Source: Clostridiales bacterium
GTDB lineage: Bacteria; Bacillota_E; Sulfobacillia; Sulfobacillales; JAIMBI01
Assembly (NCBI GenBank): GCA_027318915.1
Contig: DAHVOH010000042.1
Coordinates: 1-29,087, forward strand
Length of the DNA: 29,087 bases
Direction: 5' to 3'
Shown here: piece after piece, positions 1 to 6,269 of the stretch
Numbering within the stretch: position 1 is the stretch's first letter
How the letters are laid out: each line of letters opens with the position of its first letter
Made by a program: the position numbers and the translations under genes
The notes under the pieces: model-generated
Told to the model about the DNA's origin: nothing
The model's database searches: none
Seen by the model: only the letters and a program-made list of their open reading frames with translations

Positions 1-578
1 GCGGGCTTCCAGACATTCAGAGCGGGACTCCACGAGGAGAGTCCCCAGCGCAACCCGTAGGCGTGATATCCCAACACCCGCAGCAGGGCCGGCGTCATCT
101 CGCCGCCCATGCCGTCGTAGCACATGACGATGATGGGCTCGTTGTGCGGCAACGGAAAGAACTGCACGGTGGCCGGCACCACGCGGCTGCCGTCGCTGAA
201 GTACGTGCCCTCCTTGGCGCTGTACGCATGCGTGGCGGTCAGTTCGAGACCAAAATCCTGAATCGGGATGTTGTGGGCACCCGGCACGTGGCCCTGCACA
301 AAGCCGTCGGAGCCAAACGGCTGGCGCACATCGATGATGACCATCGGCTTGTGGATGGCCATCCAGTGGGCCAGGGTCGCGGCCGTAATCTGGTAGGCGT
401 TGTGCCGGCTCGCGTCGCCAAAGTAGCGGAGCAGCCGACGCTCGTCGGTGCGGCTCAAGCGGTAGGGGTTCGCGAGTCCGGCGATGCCCGCTTCCCGCTG
501 GCGCGTATACCAAATGCCCACCGCCAGCAGAATGCCCAGAACCACGGCCCCGACGGCAAAAACGGCCGGACGCTTCAC
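1..578 (-). CDS. membrane-anchored rhodanese-domain protein (partial)
   Basis: The gene starts at a GTG (578-576), six bases after a perfect AGGAGG (590-585). An ATG at 583 in another frame meets a stop at once and is rejected. About 192 residues are visible; the C-terminus lies beyond position 1. Residues 1-25 begin MKRPAVF and form one hydrophobic segment, so this is a signal anchor or uncleaved signal peptide that places the domain outside the membrane. A rhodanese fold follows: VIIDVRQP, then GHVPGAHNIP, then the active-site loop IVMCYDGMGG, whose Cys is the expected sulfur carrier. The loop is not the classic CRxGxR, so substrate is uncertain. Family role: sulfur transfer or a redox/sulfide function at the membrane. 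It ends a minus-strand run that starts at gmk, but a 150-bp gap and a hairpin separate it from the next gene. Confidence 0.88.
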   Translation of the reverse strand, partial: MKRPAVFAVGAVVLGILLAVGIWYTRQREAGIAGLANPYRLSRTDERRLLRYFGDASRHNAYQITAATLAHWMAIHKPMVIIDVRQPFGSDGFVQGHVPGAHNIPIQDFGLELTATHAYSAKEGTYFSDGSRVVPATVQFFPLPHNEPIIVMCYDGMGGEMTPALLRVLGYHAYGLRWGLSSWSPALNVWKP

Positions 579-674
579 AGCATGCCTCCTGGAGAGGTTC
601 TACCACGTCCACGCCCGCCATGCCCTGAACATGGGCTGAAAATGCGCGGCGCCGCCTCCGGACCGGATCCCGGG

Positions 675-709
675 CGTCGGCCCGGCGCCTTCGAAACGCC
701 GGGCCGACG
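675..709. repeat. 13-bp perfect inverted repeat (hairpin) between two minus-strand genes
   Basis: CGTCGGCCCGGCG (675-687) and CGCCGGGCCGACG (697-709) pair perfectly around a nine-base loop. It lies just after the stop of the small gene at 730-987 and before the rhodanese gene. It would make a very stable RNA hairpin. There is no T-run on either side, so it is not a standard intrinsic terminator; it may attenuate transcription or protect a 3' end. Confidence 0.7.
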
Positions 710-729
710 GGCGAAGGGACCGGGGTGCC

Positions 730-987
730 CTACGGATCGTTCCGATCGGCGCGAAACTCCGGGGGCACCCAGTCCACCGGACAGCTGCGCGGAGGAGTGG
801 CCGGGACTCCGGGTGCATCGGCGCGGTCCTCCAAAAACCAATGCCCGCTCTCGGTGAGACAGAAGTATGGACGCTGGTAGGCTCCATCCGTCACGATGGG
901 GACACGGCGAATGCCGTCGTCGTCCGGCTCGCGCCGAAACGCCGCCCAGGCCGCCTGCTGCATGCGACGATACGGTTGGCTCTCCAT
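730..987 (-). CDS. small hypothetical protein, 85 aa
   Basis: I do not recognise this protein. The start is the ATG at 987-985 with GGGGAG four bases upstream; a TTG directly before it is an alternative. The product begins MESQPYRRMQQAAWAAFRRE and is hydrophilic, with an aromatic central part (QRPYFCLTESGHWFLED) and a proline-rich end. It has no signal peptide, membrane helix or known motif. Two other minus-strand frames are open across the same DNA, but they read as arginine/proline-rich shadows. It sits between the 95-aa small gene and the rhodanese gene on the same strand, 140 bp after the former. Moderate confidence, from residue composition and the ribosome site only. Confidence 0.55.
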   Translation of the reverse strand: MESQPYRRMQQAAWAAFRREPDDDGIRRVPIVTDGAYQRPYFCLTESGHWFLEDRADAPGVPATPPRSCPVDWVPPEFRADRNDP

Positions 988-1076
988 CAAGCTCCCCTCT
1001 CTCCACCCGGCAACATGGTCGCCGCTCCCTCAATCCTCGTGGAATCCTCCGACTCCTGCCTGCCGCCGGTCACCCC

Positions 1077-1091
1077 CGTCATCCGATGACG
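1077..1091. repeat. 15-nt palindrome, possible operator
   Basis: CGTCATC-C-GATGACG: two perfect 7-base arms around a single base, in the 140-bp gap between the minus-strand genes 1128-1415 and 730-987. The position upstream of the 85-aa gene would suit a dimeric regulator or a short attenuating hairpin. Nothing identifies a cognate regulator. Confidence 0.4.
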
Positions 1092-1127
1092 TCGCCGCCG
1101 CGCCGTTGCCGCGGACCCCCGGCCGCG

Positions 1128-1415
1128 TCAGCTGGAGCGGGCGGGACGGGGCGGGGTCGGGTTCGGCGGCAATCCCTCCAAGTCGTCGGCCCCCACGCTG
1201 AATCCGCCCAACGGAATCTTGCCGCGGCGCGCCACCTCCCGCTCCACGGCCGCCAGCACGACCGGTTTTAACAAGACGGGGCGGAAAGCCTGGTAGCCCA
1301 GGCGGCGAAGGCCGGCCTTGCTGAACCGGATGGGGCAGTGGAGCAGATCCACCGTGGTGTTGATCAGCACTTCATCCTCCGGACTCCGGTCCACGCTCAT
1401 AATCACGGTCTGCAT
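1128..1415 (-). CDS. small hypothetical protein, 95 aa
   Basis: I do not recognise this protein. The ATG at 1415-1413 follows the stop of the upstream glycosyltransferase (1422-1420) by four bases, with AAGGAG nine bases before the start, so the two are co-translated. The product begins MQTVIMSVDRSPEDEVLINT, has a central HCPIRF motif, then RRLGYQAFRPVLLKPVVLAAVE, a basic segment and a proline-rich tail. It is soluble with a mixed alpha/beta look and no signal peptide. The tight coupling to a GT4 enzyme is the only functional clue; a role in the same surface-glycan step is an inference. Confidence 0.7.
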   Translation of the reverse strand: MQTVIMSVDRSPEDEVLINTTVDLLHCPIRFSKAGLRRLGYQAFRPVLLKPVVLAAVEREVARRGKIPLGGFSVGADDLEGLPPNPTPPRPARSS

Positions 1416-1419
1416 GCCA

Positions 1420-2463
1420 TCAGGCTCCTTCTCTCGCGTACACACTTTCCATGGCCTCCAGCGTGGCGGTCCACCGGAAACGCTCCGCCACCATCCGCCG
1501 CCCCGCCGCGCCCATCTGCCGACGGCGGGCCGGATCGGCCGCCAGGTCCGCCAACGCCTGCCGGAGCCCCTCCGTATTCTCCGGCTCGATCAAGAGACCG
1601 GTCACGCCGTCCTCGACCACCTCCGGCAGCCCGCCCACCCGGCTGGCCACAACGGGCAGACCCCGGGCCGCCGCCTCCAGGGTCGCCACCGAGAACGATT
1701 CCCGTCGCGACGGGAAGGCGGCCATGTGCGCGGCGTCCAGGTATCGACGCACCGTCGCCGGGTCCACCGCGCCCGGCCACTCGACCCGATCCGCGATGCC
1801 AAGCCGCCGCGCCCGTTCCCGGAGCGCGTCCTCCGCGCTGCCCCGCCCCAGCAGGACCAGTCGCCACGGCGGTGCCAGTCCGGCCATGGCTTCGAGCAGC
1901 AGGTCCAGACCATAGACCGGCTCCAGATGCTTGTTGGCGATGACGGTGAGCGGACCCTCCGGCGGACCCTTTCCGGGGGACTCCAGCCAGGATTGGTCGA
2001 CGCCCCAGGGTACGACATCGATGCGCCGTCCGGCGCTGTAACGCGCCGTCACGGCCGCCAGGTACCGGCTGGTGGCCGTGATGCGATCGGCCCGCGCCAG
2101 CGTCCATGCCAGTGTCCACCGGTTTGGCGCCCAGCGGGTCGGGAACACTTCCACGTCCGCTCCCCACACGGAGATGACCAGCGGCCGCACGCGTGCCAGC
2201 GCGGCCAGGAATCCGTAATGAGACGCGTAATGGGCGTGCACCACATCCGCGCGCCAACCGGCGGCGCGCGCGCGCACCTGACCGGCCAGGACGCCCAGGT
2301 TCCACCGTCCCCGTCCCAATTTCGGGAGCAACGTGATCGGCACGGGAGCGTCGCGCCACGGGCGCTCCGTCACCAGACAAATCTCATGCCCGCGCGCCTG
2401 AAGCCCCGTCGCCCACCGCCGCGTATGCACGCTGCCGGCGTCGGCCACCATGAGAATCCGCAC
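1420..2463 (-). CDS. GT4-family glycosyltransferase
   Basis: 347 aa. Retaining GT-B glycosyltransferase that would move a sugar from a nucleotide-sugar donor to a lipid or glycan acceptor at the cytoplasmic membrane face. The N-terminus MRILMVADAGSVHTRRW and VVHAHYASHYGFLAAL form the acceptor-side Rossmann domain. The C-terminal donor domain carries GLDLLLEAMAGL, then the E-x7-E element in SRRESFSVATLEAAARGLPV, followed by GGLPEVVEDGVTGLLIEP. These are all typical of the family. The GTG start (2463-2461) overlaps the gmk stop by one base (TAGTG), so it is translationally coupled to gmk. Sugar and acceptor cannot be told from sequence. A second GT4 gene starts 0.8 kb away on the other strand. 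Confidence 0.92.
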   Translation of the reverse strand: MRILMVADAGSVHTRRWATGLQARGHEICLVTERPWRDAPVPITLLPKLGRGRWNLGVLAGQVRARAAGWRADVVHAHYASHYGFLAALARVRPLVISVWGADVEVFPTRWAPNRWTLAWTLARADRITATSRYLAAVTARYSAGRRIDVVPWGVDQSWLESPGKGPPEGPLTVIANKHLEPVYGLDLLLEAMAGLAPPWRLVLLGRGSAEDALRERARRLGIADRVEWPGAVDPATVRRYLDAAHMAAFPSRRESFSVATLEAAARGLPVVASRVGGLPEVVEDGVTGLLIEPENTEGLRQALADLAADPARRRQMGAAGRRMVAERFRWTATLEAMESVYAREGA

Positions 2464-3062
2464 TACGGGTTCGCCTCAATCTCCTCCAGCATGGCCGCCA
2501 GCTCGCCTCGACCCTGGCGGCGCCACCGCTCCGCCTGCATGAGCGTCGCTACCCGCTCGGCGCATCGCTCCCAGTCGTCGTTGGTCACCACGTAGTCATA
2601 CTCGCGCGCGTGTCGCAACTGTTCCACCGCGTTTTTCAGCCGCGCATCCAGATTGCTCACTTCGGATCGGCCAAGAATCCGGCGTCGAAGCTCCTCGAGG
2701 CTTGGCGGCAACAGGAAGATGGCCACCACCTGGGGGAGAAGCGCGCGATATTTCTGGTGGCCCTTGTAATCCAGTTCCATGAGCCCGTCGGAGCCACCCG
2801 GAAACAGATTGCGCGGCGACCCGTAGTAAAAGTCGTGATAGACCCGCTCGTACTCGAATATCTCGCCCGCGCGCACCATGGCCATGAACCGGGTCGGGTC
2901 CACGAAGTGATAGTCAAAGCCGTCCTGCTCGCCGGGACGGGGCGGCCGCGTGGTGTAGGTCACCACTTTCTGCAGGTCGGGCACCCGCTCCAGCAGCGCC
3001 CGCATCACCGTCCCCTTGCCAGCACCCGATGGCCCGGTGACAATAAACAGGATAGGCTCCAC
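2463..3062 (-). CDS. gmk: guanylate kinase
   Basis: 199 aa, the usual length. Phosphorylates GMP to GDP with ATP; essential for GTP supply and salvage. The P-loop is GPSGAGKGT at residues 10-18. The family signature follows in TTRPPRPGEQDGFDYHF, then YGSPRN in the GMP-binding domain, and IFLLPPSLEELRRRI, characteristic of bacterial Gmk. GTG start at 3062 with GGGAGGA five bases upstream. It heads the minus-strand run and overlaps the glycosyltransferase by one base. In many Bacillota gmk lies with a YicC-like gene and rpoZ; here the downstream partners are glycan and unknown genes instead. One detail differs: the usual hydrophobic-Asp-Ile/Val strand reads LMELDYKG, still compatible with function. 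Confidence 0.97.
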   Translation of the reverse strand: MEPILFIVTGPSGAGKGTVMRALLERVPDLQKVVTYTTRPPRPGEQDGFDYHFVDPTRFMAMVRAGEIFEYERVYHDFYYGSPRNLFPGGSDGLMELDYKGHQKYRALLPQVVAIFLLPPSLEELRRRILGRSEVSNLDARLKNAVEQLRHAREYDYVVTNDDWERCAERVATLMQAERWRRQGRGELAAMLEEIEANP

Positions 3063-3181
3063 CTAGGTCCTCCCTCAGTTCCTTGCCATCATGGTAGCCG
3101 CTTTGGGAGTCCCCGCCAAGAGGAGCGGCCGCTCGGCCCGGGGAGCGGTTGCAGCCAGATGCACACCGAAAGCGGGAGACA

Positions 3182-3190
3182 TGATATTGT
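3182..3190 (+). promoter_or_regulatory. candidate extended -10 promoter for the GT4-GtrA operon
   Basis: TG-A-TATTGT (TG at 3182-3183, hexamer 3185-3190) fits the extended -10 form of a sigma-A promoter, about 55 bases before the GTG at 3245. No good -35 hexamer is seen, which extended -10 promoters tolerate. The same gap also holds the 12-base palindrome GAGCGGCCGCTC at 3123-3134, and must contain the divergent gmk promoter, which I cannot place. Confidence 0.45.
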
Positions 3191-3244
3191 AGCGATCGGT
3201 TAGACGCCTGGGGGCCACGACAAGGGCCGGCGAGGAGAAGGACC

Positions 3245-4366
3245 GTGCGGATAGCATTTGTCACCGAGACGTGGTGGCCCTCCATCGACGGAGTGGTCAC
3301 ACGGCTGACAGCCACCATCCGCCAATTGAAGCGGATGCGGCACGACATGCTGATCATCGCCCCCGAGGGCGGTGCCTCGGACTTTGAAGGCATCCCGGTG
3401 ATTGGCGTGCCCACGGTCAGCCTGCAGATGATTTACGGCGGCAAGCCGTGGGGCATGCCGTTGCCGCGCGTCGTCCACTATCTGGACCGCTTCCGCCCCG
3501 ATGTCGTCCATGCCGTCAACCCCTTCGTGCTGGGATGGGCCGCCGTGATGGGATCGGCGCGGCGCGGCTATCCGCTGGTGGCCTCCTATCACACCAACAT
3601 TGCCGAGTATGCGGACTTCTACCACTTGGGCGTCACCAAGCCCCTCATCTGGGTGGCTCTCCGCATGCTGCACAACCGCGCCCAGGTCAATCTGGTCACC
3701 TCGCAGAAGGTCCAGCGCGAGCTGGACCAGAACGGCATCGCCTGTGTCAACGTTTGGCGGCGCGGCGTGGACCTGGACCACTTTCATCCCGACCATCGGT
3801 CGGAGGCGATGCGGGAGCGCTTGACGAACGGCCACGCCGACCGCATCATCGCGCTGTCGGTCGGGCGGGTCGCGCTGGAAAAGGGTCTGGATCGGCTGCA
3901 CGCGCTGTTTGACCAGCCCGGTGTCCATCTGGCGGTGGTGGGCGACGGCCCGGCCCGAGCCCAGCTGCAGCAGCAGTTCGCGGGAACGCCCACCACCTTT
4001 GTGGGACCGCTTTTAGGCCCCGCCCTGGCCGAGGCGTATGCGTCGGCCGACTTCTTTGTCTTTCCGTCCACCCACGACACCCTGGGCCTAGTGCTGCTGG
4101 AGGCCATGGCCTCGGGACTGCCCATCGTGGCGGCCGACGCACCGCCCACTCATGAGCTGGTGGACGGCAGCGGAGCCGGCACCCTGTTTGTGCCTGAACA
4201 GGAGGGCAGCTTGAGTCAGGCCGTCGCCTCCCTGCTCCGGCAGGATCGCGCCGGCCTTTCGCAACGCGCGCGGCGCGAAGCGGAACGCTGGGGATGGCCG
4301 GAGTCGACGCGCGAGCTCCTGTCGTTCTACGAGGCCGCCCGTCAAAAGGTCCGCCGACACGGATGA
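3245..4366 (+). CDS. GT4-family glycosyltransferase (SQD2/MgtA-like)
   Basis: 373 aa. The N-terminus MRIAFVTETWWPSIDGVVTR and the segment YPLVASYHTNIAEYADFY match the SQD2 / alpha-mannosyltransferase MgtA branch of GT4, which glycosylates diacylglycerol-type or polyprenol lipids at the inner membrane face. The donor domain has SVGRVALEKGLDRL, VVGDGPARAQL, and STHDTLGLVLLEAMASGLPI, where the first Glu of E-x7-E is replaced, as is common in this branch. GTG start with GGAGAAGGA just upstream; an ATG-first alternative would lose the conserved first strand. Its stop overlaps the GtrA start (ATGA), so the two are coupled: a cytoplasmic sugar-lipid synthase and a membrane protein that may move the product. 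Exact sugar unknown. Confidence 0.93.
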   Translation: MRIAFVTETWWPSIDGVVTRLTATIRQLKRMRHDMLIIAPEGGASDFEGIPVIGVPTVSLQMIYGGKPWGMPLPRVVHYLDRFRPDVVHAVNPFVLGWAAVMGSARRGYPLVASYHTNIAEYADFYHLGVTKPLIWVALRMLHNRAQVNLVTSQKVQRELDQNGIACVNVWRRGVDLDHFHPDHRSEAMRERLTNGHADRIIALSVGRVALEKGLDRLHALFDQPGVHLAVVGDGPARAQLQQQFAGTPTTFVGPLLGPALAEAYASADFFVFPSTHDTLGLVLLEAMASGLPIVAADAPPTHELVDGSGAGTLFVPEQEGSLSQAVASLLRQDRAGLSQRARREAERWGWPESTRELLSFYEAARQKVRRHG

Positions 4367-4791
4367 CAGGTTTCTGGCAATTTCTGTCGTTCGTGGGTGT
4401 GGGATTGACGAACTCGGCGGTGGACCTCGGCGTGTTCAATCTCCTCTATGCTCTGCAACCGACGGCCAACGTCAATTGGCTGGTGGCCTACAACTCGGTG
4501 GCGGTGGTCTGTGCCATCATCAACAGCTACATCTGGAACACACGGTTGACGTTTCGCCGCGAGGCGCGCCACCATGGCGAGCGCGCGTGGCGGCAGCGCA
4601 TTCTGTTCATGTCTCAGTCCGTGTTCAACATTTTGGTGAACGACCTCATTGTGCTCTTAATCGCCCCCTATCTCATGGGCATTCATGGGCTACCTCCCCG
4701 GCTGGCGAGCAACGCGGCCAAAGTGGTGGCCATGGTGGTGGCCTCCTTGCTAAGCTTCCTGGCCATGCGGCTCGTGGTGTTCACGGGCTGA
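4363..4791 (+). CDS. GtrA-family membrane protein
   Basis: 142 aa with four predicted transmembrane helices: FLSFVGVGLTNSAVDLGVF, the stretch around LVAYNSVAVVCAIINSYIW, the helix after FMSQSVFNILVNDLIV, and the last segment VVAMVVASLLSFLAMRLVVF. The NSYIWNTRLTFR sequence after helix 2 is the GtrA hallmark (family pattern N-x3-N-R/K-x-W/F-x-F). GtrA proteins are thought to flip or position polyprenyl-phosphate sugars in glycan modification. The ATG at 4363 overlaps the glycosyltransferase stop (ATGA). An upstream in-frame ATG (4294) lies inside the glycosyltransferase and is rejected. No third gene of a classical gtrABC set follows. Confidence 0.93.
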   Translation: MTGFWQFLSFVGVGLTNSAVDLGVFNLLYALQPTANVNWLVAYNSVAVVCAIINSYIWNTRLTFRREARHHGERAWRQRILFMSQSVFNILVNDLIVLLIAPYLMGIHGLPPRLASNAAKVVAMVVASLLSFLAMRLVVFTG

Positions 4792-4926
4792 GACATCGCT
4801 CCGCTCGGCGGCAATCCGCTGGGGGATCGACCTCCCGCGCCTGCGCGCACCGTCCCCGATCTGCACACACTACCGCCAACCGCGGCCACACGGCCGGTGT
4901 GCATTTGCGGACGAAAGAGGTGGCCC

Positions 4927-5064
4927 ATGGCGACGGACGATCCGGATCCCATTCCCACCTGGACACGGCTCATAGCCCTGCTGGAGCCGCTGTACCGGCG
5001 CCGGCCCAAGTCGCCCGAGGAACCGGACCGCCGCGCCGAACCCCGGGTGCCAGATGCGCCGTAG
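4927..5064 (+). CDS. small ORF, 45 aa, hypothetical
   Basis: ATG at 4927 with AGAGGTG four bases upstream, TAG at 5062-5064. The product begins MATDDPDPIPTWTRLIALLE, continues PLYRRRPKSPEEPD and ends in a proline/arginine-rich tail. It has one short amphipathic helix and no membrane segment. No known family. The good ribosome site, the clean fit between the GtrA gene (135 bp upstream) and the convergent hydrolase (11 bp downstream), and otherwise empty DNA favour a real gene. The 135 bp before it show no promoter or terminator I can support. Confidence 0.5.
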   Translation: MATDDPDPIPTWTRLIALLEPLYRRRPKSPEEPDRRAEPRVPDAP

Positions 5065-5075
5065 CGCCAAGCCGG

Positions 5076-5915
5076 CTAGCGCACCAACCGGTATCGCCCA
5101 TCGTGCTGAACCACCCGGCCCTCATCCGCGAGCGCATCCAGGTGGGCCCCCAGCATCATCCGGCCGAGAGCGACCGTCTCGGGCGCCTCGCCCCGGTACA
5201 CGTAGAGAGCCAGTTCGTGCGCCGTGGCGGGAGCCTCGGCCAGACGATCCAGCACTTGCCGCTCGCGATCGCGCCGGTGGGCCAGGTATCCGGCCAGCAC
5301 GGCCCCGCCGTCGGCCAGCGGCGGTCCATGGCCGGGGCCAATCATGGTCGGGCCAAGGTCTTGGAGCCGGCGCAGGGTCGCCTCATACGTGCGCAGATGG
5401 CCGTCGGGCGGCACCACCAGACTGGTGCCCAGGCCCAGCACATTGTCGCCCGCCAGCAGGACACCGGCATCGGGAAGCCACAGGTTCACCTGCCCGGCGG
5501 TGTGCCCCGGCGCATTGAGCGCTCGCACGACCAGGCCCCCGGGTCCGGGCGGCAGCTGCCCCGGATCGCGCCACGGGGGCGCTGTGGGAAGATGCGCCGT
5601 CACCGTGGCCGCGTCGTGCGCGTGGAGATAGACGGGCGCGCCGAAGCGAGCGGCCGCGTAGCCCGCGCCGCCGCTGTGATCGAGGTGCCAGTGCGTGATG
5701 AGAATGGCTTCGAGCCGGGGCCGCCCCAAGACGGTCCACCCCTCCTCGAGGGCCAGGCGTCCCGGCTCGTCGCCGTCGCCGGCGTCCACCAGCCACGCGC
5801 GATTGTTTTTGACGAGCCAATAGCAGGCCGTGCCCCGATACGGCGGAAGCGTGCGGCTTGGCACCTCCTGCCACCAGATGTGCGGAGCCAGGAGTCTTAA
5901 TCCCGCCAGTCCCAC
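5076..5915 (-). CDS. metallo-beta-lactamase-fold hydrolase
   Basis: 279 aa. Dinuclear-zinc hydrolase of the glyoxalase II / LACTB2-like group. Metal ligands are visible: THWHLDHSGG gives His75, His77, Asp79, His80; APGHTAGQVNL gives His138; LLAGDN gives Asp157; GPGHG gives the last His. The C-terminal 60 residues (from ERQVLDRL to the end) look like the winged-helix tail of LACTB2-type proteins. Likely substrate is a thioester, lactone or RNA; sequence cannot decide. Of two consecutive GTG codons I choose 5915, seven bases after AGGAGG (5928-5923); 5918 is equally in frame. The open frame extends further upstream to 6029, but that part is Arg/Gly-rich with no family match. It diverges from the ykuS-like gene across about 95 bp. 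Confidence 0.9.
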   Translation of the reverse strand: MGLAGLRLLAPHIWWQEVPSRTLPPYRGTACYWLVKNNRAWLVDAGDGDEPGRLALEEGWTVLGRPRLEAILITHWHLDHSGGAGYAAARFGAPVYLHAHDAATVTAHLPTAPPWRDPGQLPPGPGGLVVRALNAPGHTAGQVNLWLPDAGVLLAGDNVLGLGTSLVVPPDGHLRTYEATLRRLQDLGPTMIGPGHGPPLADGGAVLAGYLAHRRDRERQVLDRLAEAPATAHELALYVYRGEAPETVALGRMMLGAHLDALADEGRVVQHDGRYRLVR

Positions 5916-6009
5916 CACGCGGCCTCCTCCCTCGTCCCTTCGCTCTTGCCGCATTTTGCCGCCCGGTCTAACGCGGAGCCGGAGGCGCACACTAGGCCCG
6001 GGAGGTGCG

Positions 6010-6261
6010 GTGTTGCACAAGACCATCATTGCGGTCGACGATAGTCTCGCTCCGTTTCGTCAGGCGCTCAGCCACGCCGGCTACCAAGTCGTGAGCCTGC
6101 GGGCCCTGCCCCCCGACGACGCCGCCGTCATCGTCGTCAACGGCATCGACGATCGCCTGTTGGGCATGGAGACGGCCATGACCGCCGCCCCCATCGTCAA
6201 CGCCGACGGCATGACCGTGGACCAGATGCTGCGGGAAGTGGCGCGGCGCGTGGAGAGCTGA
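6010..6261 (+). CDS. YkuS / UPF0180 family protein
   Basis: 83 aa, the family length (about 80). Motifs in order: KTIIAVDDSLAPFRQALSHA, GYQVVSLR, VVNGIDDRLLGMETA, APIVNADGMTVDQMLREV. The layout 'hydrophobic beta, xxGYxV, V-x-G-x-D-x2-x-G, APVI-A-GM-A-E' is that of Bacillus YkuS. The family is essentially confined to Bacillota and has no established biochemical role. GTG start at 6010 just after GGAGGTG (6001-6007); a TTG at 6013 has better spacing and may be used instead. It ends eight bases before the convergent S9 peptidase gene. Useful mainly as a taxonomic marker. Confidence 0.88.
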   Translation: MLHKTIIAVDDSLAPFRQALSHAGYQVVSLRALPPDDAAVIVVNGIDDRLLGMETAMTAAPIVNADGMTVDQMLREVARRVES

Positions 6262-6269
6262 GGAGTGGC

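Noticed and set aside
575..1033. Minus-strand 152-codon frame overlapping the small gene at 730-987
   Set aside because: Arg/Gly/Pro/Ser-rich, no ribosome site; its last codons only coincide with an ATG near the rhodanese start.
4476..5900. Plus-strand open frame of 474 codons over GtrA and the metallo-beta-lactamase gene
   Set aside because: Antisense to the hydrolase with its complete zinc motif; shadow.
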